A program made the translations under genes and the position numbers. 64,000 nt of DNA from Betaproteobacteria bacterium (GTDB taxonomy: Bacteria; Pseudomonadota; Gammaproteobacteria; Burkholderiales; CAIKXV01), in contig CANGYF010000001.1 in the NCBI GenBank assembly GCA_947458265.1, positions 280,831-344,830 on the forward strand, written 5' to 3'. Below are positions 8,887-17,537 of the stretch, piece by piece (position 1 is the stretch's first letter; the number at the start of each line of letters is the position of its first letter). The notes under the pieces were generated by a model that did not search any database, was not told the DNA's origin, and worked only from the letters and a program-made list of their open reading frames with translations.

Positions 8887-9897
8887 ATGGCTCGCAACGT
8901 TCTCGCTGTTCGTGCGGTGCTCGCATGCACCTTCTCGGCGCTTTGCGGCGCGCAGGCAGTCGCCCAGGCACAGCCCCGTGCCGGCGATGCCGCGGCCGAT
9001 TTCCCGAACCGCTCGGTCCGGTTCATCGTCGGCTTCCCGCCGGCCGGTACCACCGACATCCTCGCCCGCGTCGTCGCCCAGCACCTGGGCGACCGTTGGG
9101 GCCAGACCTTCGTGATCGACAATCGTCCCGGCGCTGGCGGCAACATCGGCGCCGAGCTGGCCGCGCGCGCCAATCCCGACGGCTACACGATGATGATGAC
9201 CACGGCAGGCGTCTCGGGCATCAACCCGACGCTCTACCGCAAGCTGTCCTGGAGCCCGAAGAACTTCGAGGCAGTCGTCGCCGTCGGGCAGACGCCGAAT
9301 GCGTTCGTGGTCAACGCCAGCGCGCCGCAGAAGACCCTGAAGGAGTTCATGGCTGCGGCCCGGGCCAACCCGGGCAAGCTGGTGTTCGGCGCGCCCGGCA
9401 TCGGCACCACCGGGCACCTGTCGGGCGAACTGTTCAAGACCATGGCCGGCGTCGACCTGACCTTCGCCGCGTTCAAGGGCAGCGCGATGGTGCTGTCCGA
9501 CCTGATGACCTCCAGCGGTATCACCATCGCGATCGACAACCTGCCGCCCTACGTGCCGCAGATCAAGGCCGGCAAGCTGCGTGCGCTGGCGATGGGCACG
9601 CCGAAGCGCACCAGCATCCTGCCTGACGTGCCGACGGTGGAAGAGGCCGGCCTGCCAGGCTACCTCGCGTATGCCTGGTTCGGCCTTATCACCCCCAGCG
9701 GCACGCCGAAGGCGGTGATCGACAAGGTCAATGCCGAGACCAATCGCCTGCTTGCGATGCCTGCCACCCAGGCGCGCCTGGCCGACCTGGCGATCGAGCC
9801 GATGGGCGGAAGCGCGGCCGACTTCAACAAGCTGATCGCCGACGAACTCAGGCGCTGGGGCGAAGTGGTGCGCAAGTCCGGCGCCAGCCCGGACTGA
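8887..9897 (+). CDS. Bug-family periplasmic substrate-binding receptor (TTT type)
   Basis: Predicted periplasmic binding protein, 336 aa, of the Bug/TctC family that captures carboxylates or other small organic acids. There is a Sec signal peptide of about 27-30 residues (ending QAVAQAQ). Family motifs are present: VRFIVGFPPAGTTDILAR, VIDNRPGAGGNIG, NPDGYTMMM and the late PDVPTVEEAGLPGY. GTGGAGGAG precedes the ATG at a good distance. No TctA/TctB membrane genes are adjacent, as is common for Bug proteins. The neighbouring acyl-CoA dehydrogenase begins 7 bases after the stop, suggesting an acid ligand that is activated and oxidised; this is inference. Confidence 0.93.
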   Translation: MARNVLAVRAVLACTFSALCGAQAVAQAQPRAGDAAADFPNRSVRFIVGFPPAGTTDILARVVAQHLGDRWGQTFVIDNRPGAGGNIGAELAARANPDGYTMMMTTAGVSGINPTLYRKLSWSPKNFEAVVAVGQTPNAFVVNASAPQKTLKEFMAAARANPGKLVFGAPGIGTTGHLSGELFKTMAGVDLTFAAFKGSAMVLSDLMTSSGITIAIDNLPPYVPQIKAGKLRALAMGTPKRTSILPDVPTVEEAGLPGYLAYAWFGLITPSGTPKAVIDKVNAETNRLLAMPATQARLADLAIEPMGGSAADFNKLIADELRRWGEVVRKSGASPD

Positions 9898-9903
9898 CCG
9901 CCG

Positions 9904-11058
9904 ATGATCCAGGACGCTGAAACCCTCGGGCTGCTGCTCGATTCGATCCGCCGCTTCGTGCGCGAGCGGCTGATCCCGGCCGAGGTGGAGGTCACCGAGG
10001 CCGATGCGATGCCGGCGGCGATCGTGCACGAGATGCGCGAGATGGGGCTGTTCGGCTATGCATTGCCCAGGGAATACGGCGGACTCGGGCTGAGCACCGA
10101 AGAGCAGATGCACGTGTCGTTCGAGCTCTGCTATGCCTCGCCGGTGTTCCGCTCGTATGTCGGCACCAACAACGGCATCGGCGGCATGGGCATCGTGATC
10201 GACGGCACGCCGGCGCAGAAGGAGCGCTACCTGCGCCGCCTCGCGGCTGGCGAGATCATCGGCAGCTTCGCGCTGACCGAGCCCGACAACGGCTCGGATG
10301 CCGGCGGGCTGAAGACCTTTGCCCGGCGCGATGGCGACCACTACGTGATCAACGGCACCAAGCGCTACATCACCAACGCGCCCGAGGCGTCGATCTTCAC
10401 GCTGATGGCGCGTACCGATGCGTCGCAGAAGGGTGCCTCCGGGGTCAGCGCGTTCATCGTCGAGCGCGACACCCCGGGCCTCACGACCGCGCCGCCCGAC
10501 CGCAAGATGGGCCAGCGTGGCTCGCATACCTCCGACGTCATCCTGCAGGACGTGCGCGTGCCGGCCAGCGCGCTGATCGGCGGCGTCGAGGGGCAGGGTT
10601 TCAAGACGGCGATGAAGGTGCTCGACCGCGCGCGGCTGAACATTGCCGCGGTGTGCGTGGGCATCGCCCAGCGCATGCTCGACGAGACGCTCGCCTATGC
10701 GATGCAGCGCGAGCAGTTCGGCCAGCCGATCGCAGGCTTCCAGCTGGTGCAGGCGATGCTGGCCGACTCGAAGACCGAGATCTACGCGGCGCGCTGCATG
10801 ACGCTCGATGCCGCGCGGCTGGCCGACGAAGGTGCGAACATCGCCACCGAAGCCTCGTGTGCCAAGCTGTTCGCCTCCGAGATGTGCTCGCGCGTGGCCG
10901 ACCGCTGCGTTCAGGTGCACGGCGGCGCCGGCTACATGCAGGAATACCCGATCGAGCGGCTGTACCGCGACGTACGGCTGTTCCGCATCTTCGAGGGCAC
11001 CAGCCAGATCCAGCAGCTGGTGATCGCGAAGAACATGATCCGTGCGGCTGGCCGCTGA
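9904..11058 (+). CDS. Acyl-CoA dehydrogenase
   Basis: FAD-dependent dehydrogenase, 384 aa, full family length, that oxidises an acyl-CoA to the 2-enoyl-CoA. N-terminal helical domain, then the flavin/substrate signature FALTEPDNGSDAGG, the second signature QREQFGQPIAGFQLVQ, and VHGGAGYMQEYPIERLYRD. Glu364 in FEGTSQIQQ occupies the catalytic-base position of the short/medium-chain enzymes. It follows a Bug receptor by 6 bases and precedes two more, so the set may take up and degrade an organic acid. Chain-length or branch preference cannot be read from the sequence. Confidence 0.95.
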   Translation: MIQDAETLGLLLDSIRRFVRERLIPAEVEVTEADAMPAAIVHEMREMGLFGYALPREYGGLGLSTEEQMHVSFELCYASPVFRSYVGTNNGIGGMGIVIDGTPAQKERYLRRLAAGEIIGSFALTEPDNGSDAGGLKTFARRDGDHYVINGTKRYITNAPEASIFTLMARTDASQKGASGVSAFIVERDTPGLTTAPPDRKMGQRGSHTSDVILQDVRVPASALIGGVEGQGFKTAMKVLDRARLNIAAVCVGIAQRMLDETLAYAMQREQFGQPIAGFQLVQAMLADSKTEIYAARCMTLDAARLADEGANIATEASCAKLFASEMCSRVADRCVQVHGGAGYMQEYPIERLYRDVRLFRIFEGTSQIQQLVIAKNMIRAAGR

Positions 11059-11137
11059 CGGGGCGACGCACCAAACAACTCACCTCGCGCTGCAGTGCGC
11101 GCAGCAAACCACAACGTAACCCGACTGGAGCATCCCG

Positions 11138-12115
11138 ATGGACGTGAAGCCGTTCTCAAGCCTGGCCGCGCTGGCCGCCCTCCTGCCGCTGGCCGCGCTG
11201 CCAGCCGCCGCCCAGCAGTTCCCGGCCAAGCCCATCCGCATCATCGTGCCGTTCGGCGCCGGCGGCTCCGCCGACACCATGGCGCGGCTGGTCGGCCAGC
11301 GCTTCACCGAGACCTGGGGCCAGGGCACGACGGTGGAGAACCGCACCGGGGCGGCCGGGATGATCGGCGCCGAGGCGGTTGCACGGTCGCAGCCCGACGG
11401 CTATACGCTGATGGTTACCTCGGGCGCGTTCTCCTCCACGCCCGCGCTCAACCCCAAGGTGCCGGTGGACATCTTCAAGGACTTCACCCCGGTGGTGAAC
11501 ATCTCGAACACGGCGACGATCATCAACGTGCATCCGTCGCTGCCGGTGAAGAGCATCAAGGAACTGGTTGCCTTCGCGAAGAAGCGGCCCGACCAGATCA
11601 GCTACGCCACCGCCGGCGTGGGCAGCACCGGCCACCTGGCGACCGAGCTGTTCCTTTCGATGACCGGCACGAAGATGGTCCATGTGCCGTACAAGGCCAA
11701 CCCGATCGCGGTGATCGACGTCATATCCGGCAACGTGCCGCTGATGTTCGACCTGGTGCTCACCGGCGCGCCGCATGTGCGCTCGGGCAAGCTGCGCGCG
11801 CTCGCGGTCACTGCGGCGCAGCGCCTGCCGCTGCTGCCCGATGTGCCGACCATCACCGAGGCCGGGCTGCCGGCCTTCGATGCGAACGTCTGGCTGGGCA
11901 TGATGGGCCCGGCGAACCTGCCGCGCGATATCGTGATGCGCCTGAACACCGAGGTGAACCGCATCGTGAAGCTGCCCGAGGTCGTCAAGCGCTTCAACGA
12001 ACTGGGCGTCGAGCCCGCGGGCGGCACGCCGGAAGCCTTCGCCACCCTGCACCGGAACGACTTCCTGAAGTGGCAGAAGGTGGTCAAGGACGCGAAGATC
12101 ACGCTCGAGCAGTGA
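11138..12115 (+). CDS. Bug-family periplasmic receptor
   Basis: Second Bug-type periplasmic solute receptor, 325 aa, with signal peptide ending PAAAQQ. Motifs: IRIIVPFGAGGSADTMARL, VENRTGAAGMIGAEA, QPDGYTLMVTSGAF and LPDVPTITEAGLPAFD. The protein resembles the next Bug gene downstream much more than the first one (shared FGAGGSADTMARLV and TSGAF segments), so these two look like tandem paralogues. About 80 bases separate it from the acyl-CoA dehydrogenase. Confidence 0.93.
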   Translation: MDVKPFSSLAALAALLPLAALPAAAQQFPAKPIRIIVPFGAGGSADTMARLVGQRFTETWGQGTTVENRTGAAGMIGAEAVARSQPDGYTLMVTSGAFSSTPALNPKVPVDIFKDFTPVVNISNTATIINVHPSLPVKSIKELVAFAKKRPDQISYATAGVGSTGHLATELFLSMTGTKMVHVPYKANPIAVIDVISGNVPLMFDLVLTGAPHVRSGKLRALAVTAAQRLPLLPDVPTITEAGLPAFDANVWLGMMGPANLPRDIVMRLNTEVNRIVKLPEVVKRFNELGVEPAGGTPEAFATLHRNDFLKWQKVVKDAKITLEQ

Positions 12116-12172
12116 TCGCGACATGCGCACGCGAGGCGGTGACCTGGGCACCGCTTCGGTCAGTTGCGCGAT

Positions 12173-12196
12173 GATGCCGGCCGAACGGCCGGCATC
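12173..12196. terminator. Perfect 10-bp hairpin between two Bug genes
   Basis: GATGCCGGCC, loop GAAC, GGCCGGCATC form a perfect inverted repeat about 57 bases after one Bug stop codon and 31 bases before the next start. There is no T-run after it, so it is not a classic rho-independent terminator. It could attenuate, stabilise the upstream transcript or be a small repeat element. Confidence 0.5.
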
Positions 12197-12226
12197 AAGG
12201 CAGAGTGATGGAGCAAGGCGAACTAC

Positions 12227-13243
12227 ATGAAACAGCGCAACGGAATGAATGCAGCACCTGGACGCAGCACCACCCCGGCCCTCGCCATGGCGGCCCTGGC
12301 CACCAGCGCACTGATGGCGGCTGCCGGCAGCGCGCAGGCCCAGCCGGCCTGGCCCTCGAAGCCGGTGCGGATGATCGTGAACTTCGGTGCCGGCGGTTCT
12401 GCCGATACCATGGCCCGGCTGGTCGCCCCCAGCATGCAGGAGGCCTTCGGCCAGCCGATCGTCATCGAGATCCGCGCTGGCGCCACCGGCTCGATCGGCG
12501 CCGACTTCGTCGCCCGCCAGCCGCCGGACGGCTACACCCTGCTGCTGACCTCGGGCGCGTTCTCGATGGCCCCGGCACTCACCACCAAGCTGCCCTACGA
12601 CATCTTCCGCGACTTCACGCCGGTGATCGGCACCTCGAACGCACCGCAGGTGCTGGTGGTGCATCCGTCGGTACCGGTGAAGACGGTGAAGGAACTGGTC
12701 GCTTTCGCCAAGGCGCGTCCCGGCCAGCTCGGCTGGGCGACGGCGGGCATCGGCTCCACTGGGCACCTGGCCGGCGAGTACTTCTCGTCGCTGGTGGGCA
12801 TCAAGCTGAACCATGTACCGTACAAGTCGAACCCGGCCGCCGGCATGGACGTGATCGGCGGCCATGTGCCGATCATGTTCGACCAGCTCTCCACCGCCGC
12901 GCAGAACATCAAGGCCGGCAAGGTGCGCGCGCTGGCGATCACCTCGCCCAAGCGCCATCCGCTGCTGCCCGACGTGCCGAACATGGTCGAGGTCGGCTTC
13001 CCCGCGTTCGAGACCAGCATCTGGCTGGGCATCCTCGGGCCGGCGAACCTGCCGCGCCCGATCGTCGACCGCATCAACACCGTGGTTAACGGCTACCTCG
13101 CACAACCAGCCACGCGCGAGCGCTTCGCGCAGCTCGGCCTCGAGGTCTACGGCGGTACGCCGGAGACACTGGGCGCGCGGATGAAGGCGGATCTCGCCGG
13201 TGCGCAGAAGACGGTGAAGGCGGCAGGCATCAAGCCCGAGTAG
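12227..13243 (+). CDS. Bug-family periplasmic receptor (tandem paralogue)
   Basis: Third Bug receptor, 338 aa. N-terminal signal sequence with hydrophobic core at about residues 18-35, ending AQAQPAWP. Motifs: VRMIVNFGAGGSADTMARL, IEIRAGATGSIGADF, QPPDGYTLLLTSGAF and LPDVPNMVEVGFPAFE. The loop that often contains an N-R pair (VENR in the paralogue) reads IEIR here, which may alter ligand contact. AAGGCG precedes the ATG. It is the last gene before the VirB/pilus cluster. Confidence 0.93.
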   Translation: MKQRNGMNAAPGRSTTPALAMAALATSALMAAAGSAQAQPAWPSKPVRMIVNFGAGGSADTMARLVAPSMQEAFGQPIVIEIRAGATGSIGADFVARQPPDGYTLLLTSGAFSMAPALTTKLPYDIFRDFTPVIGTSNAPQVLVVHPSVPVKTVKELVAFAKARPGQLGWATAGIGSTGHLAGEYFSSLVGIKLNHVPYKSNPAAGMDVIGGHVPIMFDQLSTAAQNIKAGKVRALAITSPKRHPLLPDVPNMVEVGFPAFETSIWLGILGPANLPRPIVDRINTVVNGYLAQPATRERFAQLGLEVYGGTPETLGARMKADLAGAQKTVKAAGIKPE

Positions 13244-13316
13244 CGCCGGAGGGACAGTTTCGCAACGGAAGGGCCGGTTCCGCCGAGCGACCCGCGGTCC
13301 GCGTCCTTCCATGATC

Positions 13317-13355
13317 ACCCCGTCGCCGCTTCCTGCGGCGCGAGTCCAACGGGGT
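13317..13355 (+). promoter_or_regulatory. Leader stem-loop covering the virB8 ribosome site
   Basis: An outer stem pairs ACCCCGT (13317-13323) with ACGGGGT (13349-13355), and an inner stem pairs CGCCGC (13324-13329) with GCGGCG (13335-13340), leaving an 8-base bulge. The 3' arm contains the GGGG that would serve as ribosome-binding site for the ATG at 13361. Folding would therefore limit translation of the first gene of the cluster. The pairing is visible; the regulatory role is inferred. Confidence 0.45.
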
Positions 13356-13360
13356 GAGGT

Positions 13361-14059
13361 ATGTGGAAGGCCATCCTGCGCCGGTGGCGCCGGTCGAATG
13401 AACCGGCGTCCTCGGCGCCGCTGAACGCATTCGAGCGCGCGCGGGTCGAGTGGTTCGAGCGTTACGGCTGCGCGGTCGTTGATCGAAACCGGCTGTTCGT
13501 CGGCTGGGTGCTGACCACGCTCGCGCTGCTGGCGGCGTGCATCGCGCTGGCGGTGCTGATGCCGCTGAAGACGGTCGAGCCTTACGTGGTGAAGGTCGCG
13601 GACAACGGGCTGGCCATTGCCGACCGGGCCGCGGCACAGAGCTACCGGCCGGGCCGCGCGGAGCGTACCTACTTCGTGTCGCGCTGGGTGCAGCAACTGC
13701 TGACCGTCGACCCGTATCTCACCGAGCGGCAGCTCGCCGAAGCCTATCGGATGACCTCCGGCCTGGCCACGCAGCAGATGCTCGACTGGATGAAGACCGA
13801 TCGGCCGATCGAGCGCCTGCAGAAGGATCCGGGGCTCAGCCGTTCTGTAGCGATTGTCACGGTGGCGCCGCTCGACGAGACGGTGATGCAGGTGAGGGTG
13901 CGTGCCGAGACGCGCTCGCTCGGCTCCGCGGTGCAGTCGAGGACGCTGCAGGTCACGGTGCATTACGCGATCGTGCCGCCGAAGACCGAGGCCGAGATCA
14001 TCCAGAACCCGATCGGCCTGTACGTGACGCGCTTCAACGTGGCCGAGGAGTTGTCATGA
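13361..14059 (+). CDS. virB8: VirB8-like T4SS inner-membrane core protein
   Basis: Bitopic inner-membrane protein, 232 aa, the usual size for VirB8/TrbF/ComB8. Short cytoplasmic N-terminus, one membrane helix at about 46-68, then a periplasmic NTF2-like domain. The family motif NPxGxxV appears as NPIGLYV at residues 216-222, followed by a short tail. In type IV secretion systems VirB8 links the inner-membrane complex to VirB9/VirB10. The stop overlaps the virB9 start by 4 bases. It is the first gene of a 16-kb run of same-strand genes, with a leader hairpin upstream. Confidence 0.9.
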   Translation: MWKAILRRWRRSNEPASSAPLNAFERARVEWFERYGCAVVDRNRLFVGWVLTTLALLAACIALAVLMPLKTVEPYVVKVADNGLAIADRAAAQSYRPGRAERTYFVSRWVQQLLTVDPYLTERQLAEAYRMTSGLATQQMLDWMKTDRPIERLQKDPGLSRSVAIVTVAPLDETVMQVRVRAETRSLGSAVQSRTLQVTVHYAIVPPKTEAEIIQNPIGLYVTRFNVAEELS

Positions 14060-14901
14060 CTGGCCGGGCGTGGTCGCGCATTGCATGCGTGATGGCCTGT
14101 GTGACTTTGCTGCAGGTCGCAGCGTACCCGAGGTCGGTCAGTGCGCAGTCGGTGCCGCTCGCGATGCCGCAGGACACGCGATTGGTCGTCTTCCGCTACG
14201 ACCCGAACGATTCCTACCTGCTCCTTACCAGGCCCGGTGCGGTGACCCATATCGCACTCGAGCCAGACGAGTCGGTCGTGGCGCTCGCGCTGGGCGACAC
14301 CGTGCAGTGGATCGTTCAGGACAAGGGGCCGAACGTGTTCGTGAAGCCGGTGCGTCCCGACCTGTATACGAGTGGCACCCTCGTCACCAACCGCCGAACC
14401 TACCAGCTCGGGCTGCGCAGTTCTCCCGAGGGTGGCGCCTGGTACCAGCGGGTGAGCTGGACCTTCCCCGGGCTGATCGCACTGGCGCGCGAGTCCGATG
14501 GCCGCGAGCCGCGAGGTAGCGTGCCGGCGGCGCAGCCTGGCCTAGGGCGGGCCGCAGCCGAGGGCGTGCGCATCGAGCGGTTGAACTTCGACTACCGGAT
14601 CACCGGGCGCGCTGCGTTTCGTCCGACGCAGGTTCTCGACGATGGACGCTTCACCTATATACAGATGCCCGTGTCGCTGCAGGAGATGCCGGCCCTGTTC
14701 GTCGCCGGGGAGTCAGGCGAAGGCGAGCGGGTCAACTATCTGGTGCGCGGCCGGTTCCTGGTCGTGCAGCGCCTGGCAGACCGTCTCCTGCTTCGCCTCG
14801 GGCGCGCGCAGGTGAGCGTCGAGCGACTGCAGCCGCTCGACGGGCCGGACGAGGGCGGGTCCCTGCCCGCCCTGTCATTCCCTGATGGGCCTTCTCAATG
14901 A
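14056..14901 (+). CDS. virB9: VirB9-like T4SS outer-membrane core protein
   Basis: 281 aa with a signal peptide ending near residue 30 (RSVSA/QS). The N-terminal domain begins DTRLVVFRYDPNDSYLLLTRPG, typical of VirB9/TrbG/CagX. The C-terminal domain near residues 174-265 has FDYRITG, PTQVLDDGRFTYIQMP and VNYLVRGRFLVVQRL. VirB9 with VirB10 and a VirB7 lipoprotein forms the outer-membrane core ring. ATG at 14056 sits in ATGA overlap with virB8 and has GAGGAG upstream. The next gene also overlaps. A separate VirB7 lipoprotein was not found nearby. Confidence 0.9.
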   Translation: MTGRAWSRIACVMACVTLLQVAAYPRSVSAQSVPLAMPQDTRLVVFRYDPNDSYLLLTRPGAVTHIALEPDESVVALALGDTVQWIVQDKGPNVFVKPVRPDLYTSGTLVTNRRTYQLGLRSSPEGGAWYQRVSWTFPGLIALARESDGREPRGSVPAAQPGLGRAAAEGVRIERLNFDYRITGRAAFRPTQVLDDGRFTYIQMPVSLQEMPALFVAGESGEGERVNYLVRGRFLVVQRLADRLLLRLGRAQVSVERLQPLDGPDEGGSLPALSFPDGPSQ

Positions 14902-16325
14902 GCAACCTGCCCAAGGACGAGCCGACCTCCGGCTTCGGCATCGACGCGCTTGTCGACGCCGGGACGAACGGCAAGGCACCCGGCGCGCGGTGGCAGCCAG
15001 CGCCGCGGGCTGCCCTGCGTCGGGACCTGCACTGGTGGGTCGGCGGCGGATTGCTGCTGCTCGCGTTGCCGATACTGGTCTGGCAGTCGATCGGTAGCGA
15101 TGTTCGCAACGGCATACCCGGCGAAGCTACGAAGCCCGGGAAAGCAGTCACCAGCGTGCGTCCGCCGGATTCGACCAGCGCCCTCGAGCGCACCATCGAC
15201 GACCAGTTGCGCGTCGGCCAGTCGGCTGCATTTCCGCCGCTGCCACCACTGCCCCCGGGCGCGGGACGGCTGCCACTCTCCCCGATGCCGCTCGACAGCG
15301 GGCCGGCTTATCCGCCGGCCGCGTTGCAGGCCGTACGGCCTGCGGGCGCTTCGCCGGAGCGCCTGGGGGCCGCGTCCACACCGTCGCGTATGGACGTGCT
15401 TGCCGCGGAACAGGAACGTCGCGTCGCGGAAGCGCGGTCGAGCCCGCTGCTCGCGATAGGCAGCGCCGGGGGCGGCGGCATGGCGGCGGGCGCAGGGGCG
15501 TACGGACCTGCGCTCGCATCGATGCTGCAGGACGCAGCACGAGGGGCAGGCGAGCGACCACTGGTTGCCGCAGTCGCGCCAGTCGATGCGGCGCCCGGGT
15601 TCACGGCATCGATGTCCGCGGACGCCCGCTCGGACGGTGCCTGGCTCGAGCAGATGCGCGCGCGCCGGGCAAATGAAGGCGGACCAGTGGCTACCCAGCG
15701 CCAGGCGCCGAGCGGCCCTGTCCTGCTGGAGGGAACAGTCATCCCTGCCGTGCTGCTCACGGAGATCAACAGCGACCTTCCGGGTACGCTGGTGGCACAG
15801 GTCACCCAGGACATCTGGGATTCCGTGCACGGCAAGTACCTGCTGGTCCCGAGGGGCGCGCGGCTGGTAGGGGAATACAACTCCGATGTGCGCCCGGGGC
15901 AGGAGCGTGTGCTCGCTGCCTTCCGGCGCCTGATCCTGCCGGACGGTTCCAGCCTGGACCTGCTGGGAACCCAGGCGACCGATGCGCAAGGACGCAGCGG
16001 GCTGCACGATCGTGTCGATCGCCACTTCTGGACCATGTTCGGCTCGAGCTTCATCGTCGCGGCGCTCGCCTCGCTGGTACAGCGACGCGAAGCGCAGCCG
16101 TCGACGGTGATCGTCGTGCCCGGCAGCGCAGGAGGAACGGCCTCCGCGCTGTCGTCCGCCGCGGGTTCGGTTCTGGTGGACACCTCGCGAGCGATCCTCG
16201 GTCGTTCGCGCAACATCCCCCCGACCCTGATGATCGGCCAGGGGCATCGGTTCTCCCTGACAGTCCAGCGCACGTTCTTGCCCGTTGGAAAAGAGGATGG
16301 CAGGATTACGGAAGTTTCTCGTTGA
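14898..16325 (+). CDS. virB10: VirB10-like T4SS core protein
   Basis: 475 aa. Cytoplasmic head of about 45 residues, membrane helix at about 47-65, long Pro/Ala-rich periplasmic linker (to about 270), then a TrbI/VirB10 C-terminal domain: EGTVIPAVLLTEINSDLPG, YLLVPRGARLVGEYNSDV, and a hydrophobic segment (HFWTMFGSSFIVAALASLV) at the position of the antenna helices that cross the outer membrane. VirB10 spans both membranes and senses energy from the T4SS ATPases; none of those ATPases is encoded here. The next gene starts immediately after the stop (TGAATG). Confidence 0.92.
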   Translation: MSNLPKDEPTSGFGIDALVDAGTNGKAPGARWQPAPRAALRRDLHWWVGGGLLLLALPILVWQSIGSDVRNGIPGEATKPGKAVTSVRPPDSTSALERTIDDQLRVGQSAAFPPLPPLPPGAGRLPLSPMPLDSGPAYPPAALQAVRPAGASPERLGAASTPSRMDVLAAEQERRVAEARSSPLLAIGSAGGGGMAAGAGAYGPALASMLQDAARGAGERPLVAAVAPVDAAPGFTASMSADARSDGAWLEQMRARRANEGGPVATQRQAPSGPVLLEGTVIPAVLLTEINSDLPGTLVAQVTQDIWDSVHGKYLLVPRGARLVGEYNSDVRPGQERVLAAFRRLILPDGSSLDLLGTQATDAQGRSGLHDRVDRHFWTMFGSSFIVAALASLVQRREAQPSTVIVVPGSAGGTASALSSAAGSVLVDTSRAILGRSRNIPPTLMIGQGHRFSLTVQRTFLPVGKEDGRITEVSR

Positions 16326-17537
16326 ATGCGAAAATACACGCACGAAATGGGTTTCTTTCCGCACCGGAGTTTCCTTTCCCGGACACGGGCCTTGCATTGC
16401 TGCGCCCCTGCGGTCAGGGTACTCCTCGTTGCTGCGACGGCGGCGATCGGCCTGTTTTCGGCAGCGGGCCTTTCGCATGCGACCGCCACATCCGCAGGCG
16501 ATCCACGGCATGCGCCGCTGGACTTCTCCTATCGCGTCCACGGAACCGGACCGGGTATCGGTGTCGTGTTCGACGATGGGCGGGACGTGTTCCTGCAGCC
16601 CCTGAATCCGGCGCAGATGGCGGCGCTTCAGGTCATCGATCGGTCTTTTCGCGTCCAGGGACCGTATCTGGTCATCCGTGGCCTGACCGATCGAATCGAG
16701 GTCGGCATGGTGGGCTCGACGAGCGGGCGAACCATCATCGAGTACCGCGGCAGGGAGCGAGCCGTTGCGCAGGAAGCGCCGGGTGTCGCGTGCACGCCTG
16801 GCCTGCCGGTGGAGCAGCGCGTGACGATTCCGTTCGGTACTGGCGCGCTGCTGCTCGAGCCCGGTGGCCTGGACCACCTGTCGCGCATGGTGGAAATGGC
16901 ACGCGGGGCCCGGCGCGTCACGATCGTGTCCCAGGGAGAACGCGCGAATGCGCCGATCGCACTGCGTAGGTCCACCCGGGTGCGCGAGCTGCTGGTAGCT
17001 GCAGGCATCGATCCCGGGGCCATCGTGGAGCAGGTCCAGCCACCGGCTGCGTCGTCCGTCCATGTGATCGCCGTGCGCGACGCGATGCCCTGCGTGCAGG
17101 ACGTCCCGGCCGGCGTGGCCGGCGTGCCGAGCCCGGCAGCGTCAGCGCCGATGGTGTCCGCCCCGGCAGCCGCCGGTACACCGGACTTTGCTCCCCCGCC
17201 CGCGCCCGTCGCCGCACCAGCGCCCGTCGCTTCGCCAGAGCCCGTCGCCGCACCAGCGATCGTAGTCGCGTCCGGCCCCGAACCGGCCGCCGGCGAAGTG
17301 CCCGGCATGCGCCTCGTGTTCCGGCCCGATACCAGCGTGCAGTCGACTCTTCGCAGCTACCTGAAGGCCCACGGCATGGACGTCGAGTTCAGGTCCGTGC
17401 CGGTGCTGATGGTCGAGGAGTTCGCGCAGGTCGAAGGCGAAGACGTACGGGAGGTCCTGCGGCGGGCGCTCGCCCGTCTGGGGCTGCGTGGCGAGATCCA
17501 GGGCAACCGCCTGCTGGTCGTTGAACTGGCCCGATGA
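16326..17537 (+). CDS. Unusual fusion: VirB9-C-like, OmpA-like and TcpQ/STN-like domains
   Basis: 403 aa envelope protein in the PilL position of the pilus cluster. Hydrophobic signal or anchor at about 28-50. Residues 66-130 (LDFSYRVHG, GVVFDDGRDVFLQP, VQGPYLVIRGLTDRIEVGM) match the order and spacing of the VirB9 C-terminal domain two genes upstream. Residues 163-250 look like an OmpA-type domain (VTIPFGTGALLLEPG, TRVRELLVAAGID). A Pro/Ala linker (262-325) contains three 18-base tandem repeats. Residues 328-401 (LVFRPDTSVQSTLRSYLKAHG ... VREVLRRALARLGL) resemble TcpQ/PilL or secretin N-terminal modules. It could bridge VirB core, peptidoglycan and secretin. Domain calls are by eye, the OmpA call being weakest. 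Confidence 0.65.
   Translation: MRKYTHEMGFFPHRSFLSRTRALHCCAPAVRVLLVAATAAIGLFSAAGLSHATATSAGDPRHAPLDFSYRVHGTGPGIGVVFDDGRDVFLQPLNPAQMAALQVIDRSFRVQGPYLVIRGLTDRIEVGMVGSTSGRTIIEYRGRERAVAQEAPGVACTPGLPVEQRVTIPFGTGALLLEPGGLDHLSRMVEMARGARRVTIVSQGERANAPIALRRSTRVRELLVAAGIDPGAIVEQVQPPAASSVHVIAVRDAMPCVQDVPAGVAGVPSPAASAPMVSAPAAAGTPDFAPPPAPVAAPAPVASPEPVAAPAIVVASGPEPAAGEVPGMRLVFRPDTSVQSTLRSYLKAHGMDVEFRSVPVLMVEEFAQVEGEDVREVLRRALARLGLRGEIQGNRLLVVELAR
17202..17255 (+). repeat. Three 18-bp tandem repeats coding a Pro-Val-Ala linker
   Basis: Three adjacent 18-base units (17202-17219, 17220-17237, 17238-17255) encode APVAAP, APVASP and EPVAAP in the linker of the fusion protein. In-frame units of this kind can expand or contract without breaking the gene. 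Confidence 0.8.

Noticed and set aside
8848..10920. 690-codon open frame on the minus strand opposite the Bug and acyl-CoA dehydrogenase genes
   Set aside because: Arg/His/Asp-rich composition without motifs; it is the antisense shadow of two certain genes in GC-rich DNA.
11156..13963. 935-codon open frame on the minus strand
   Set aside because: Covers two Bug genes and virB8 in antisense; low-complexity shadow.
14895..17063. 722-codon minus-strand frame opposite virB10 and the fusion gene
   Set aside because: No homology features; the plus-strand genes have clear domains.
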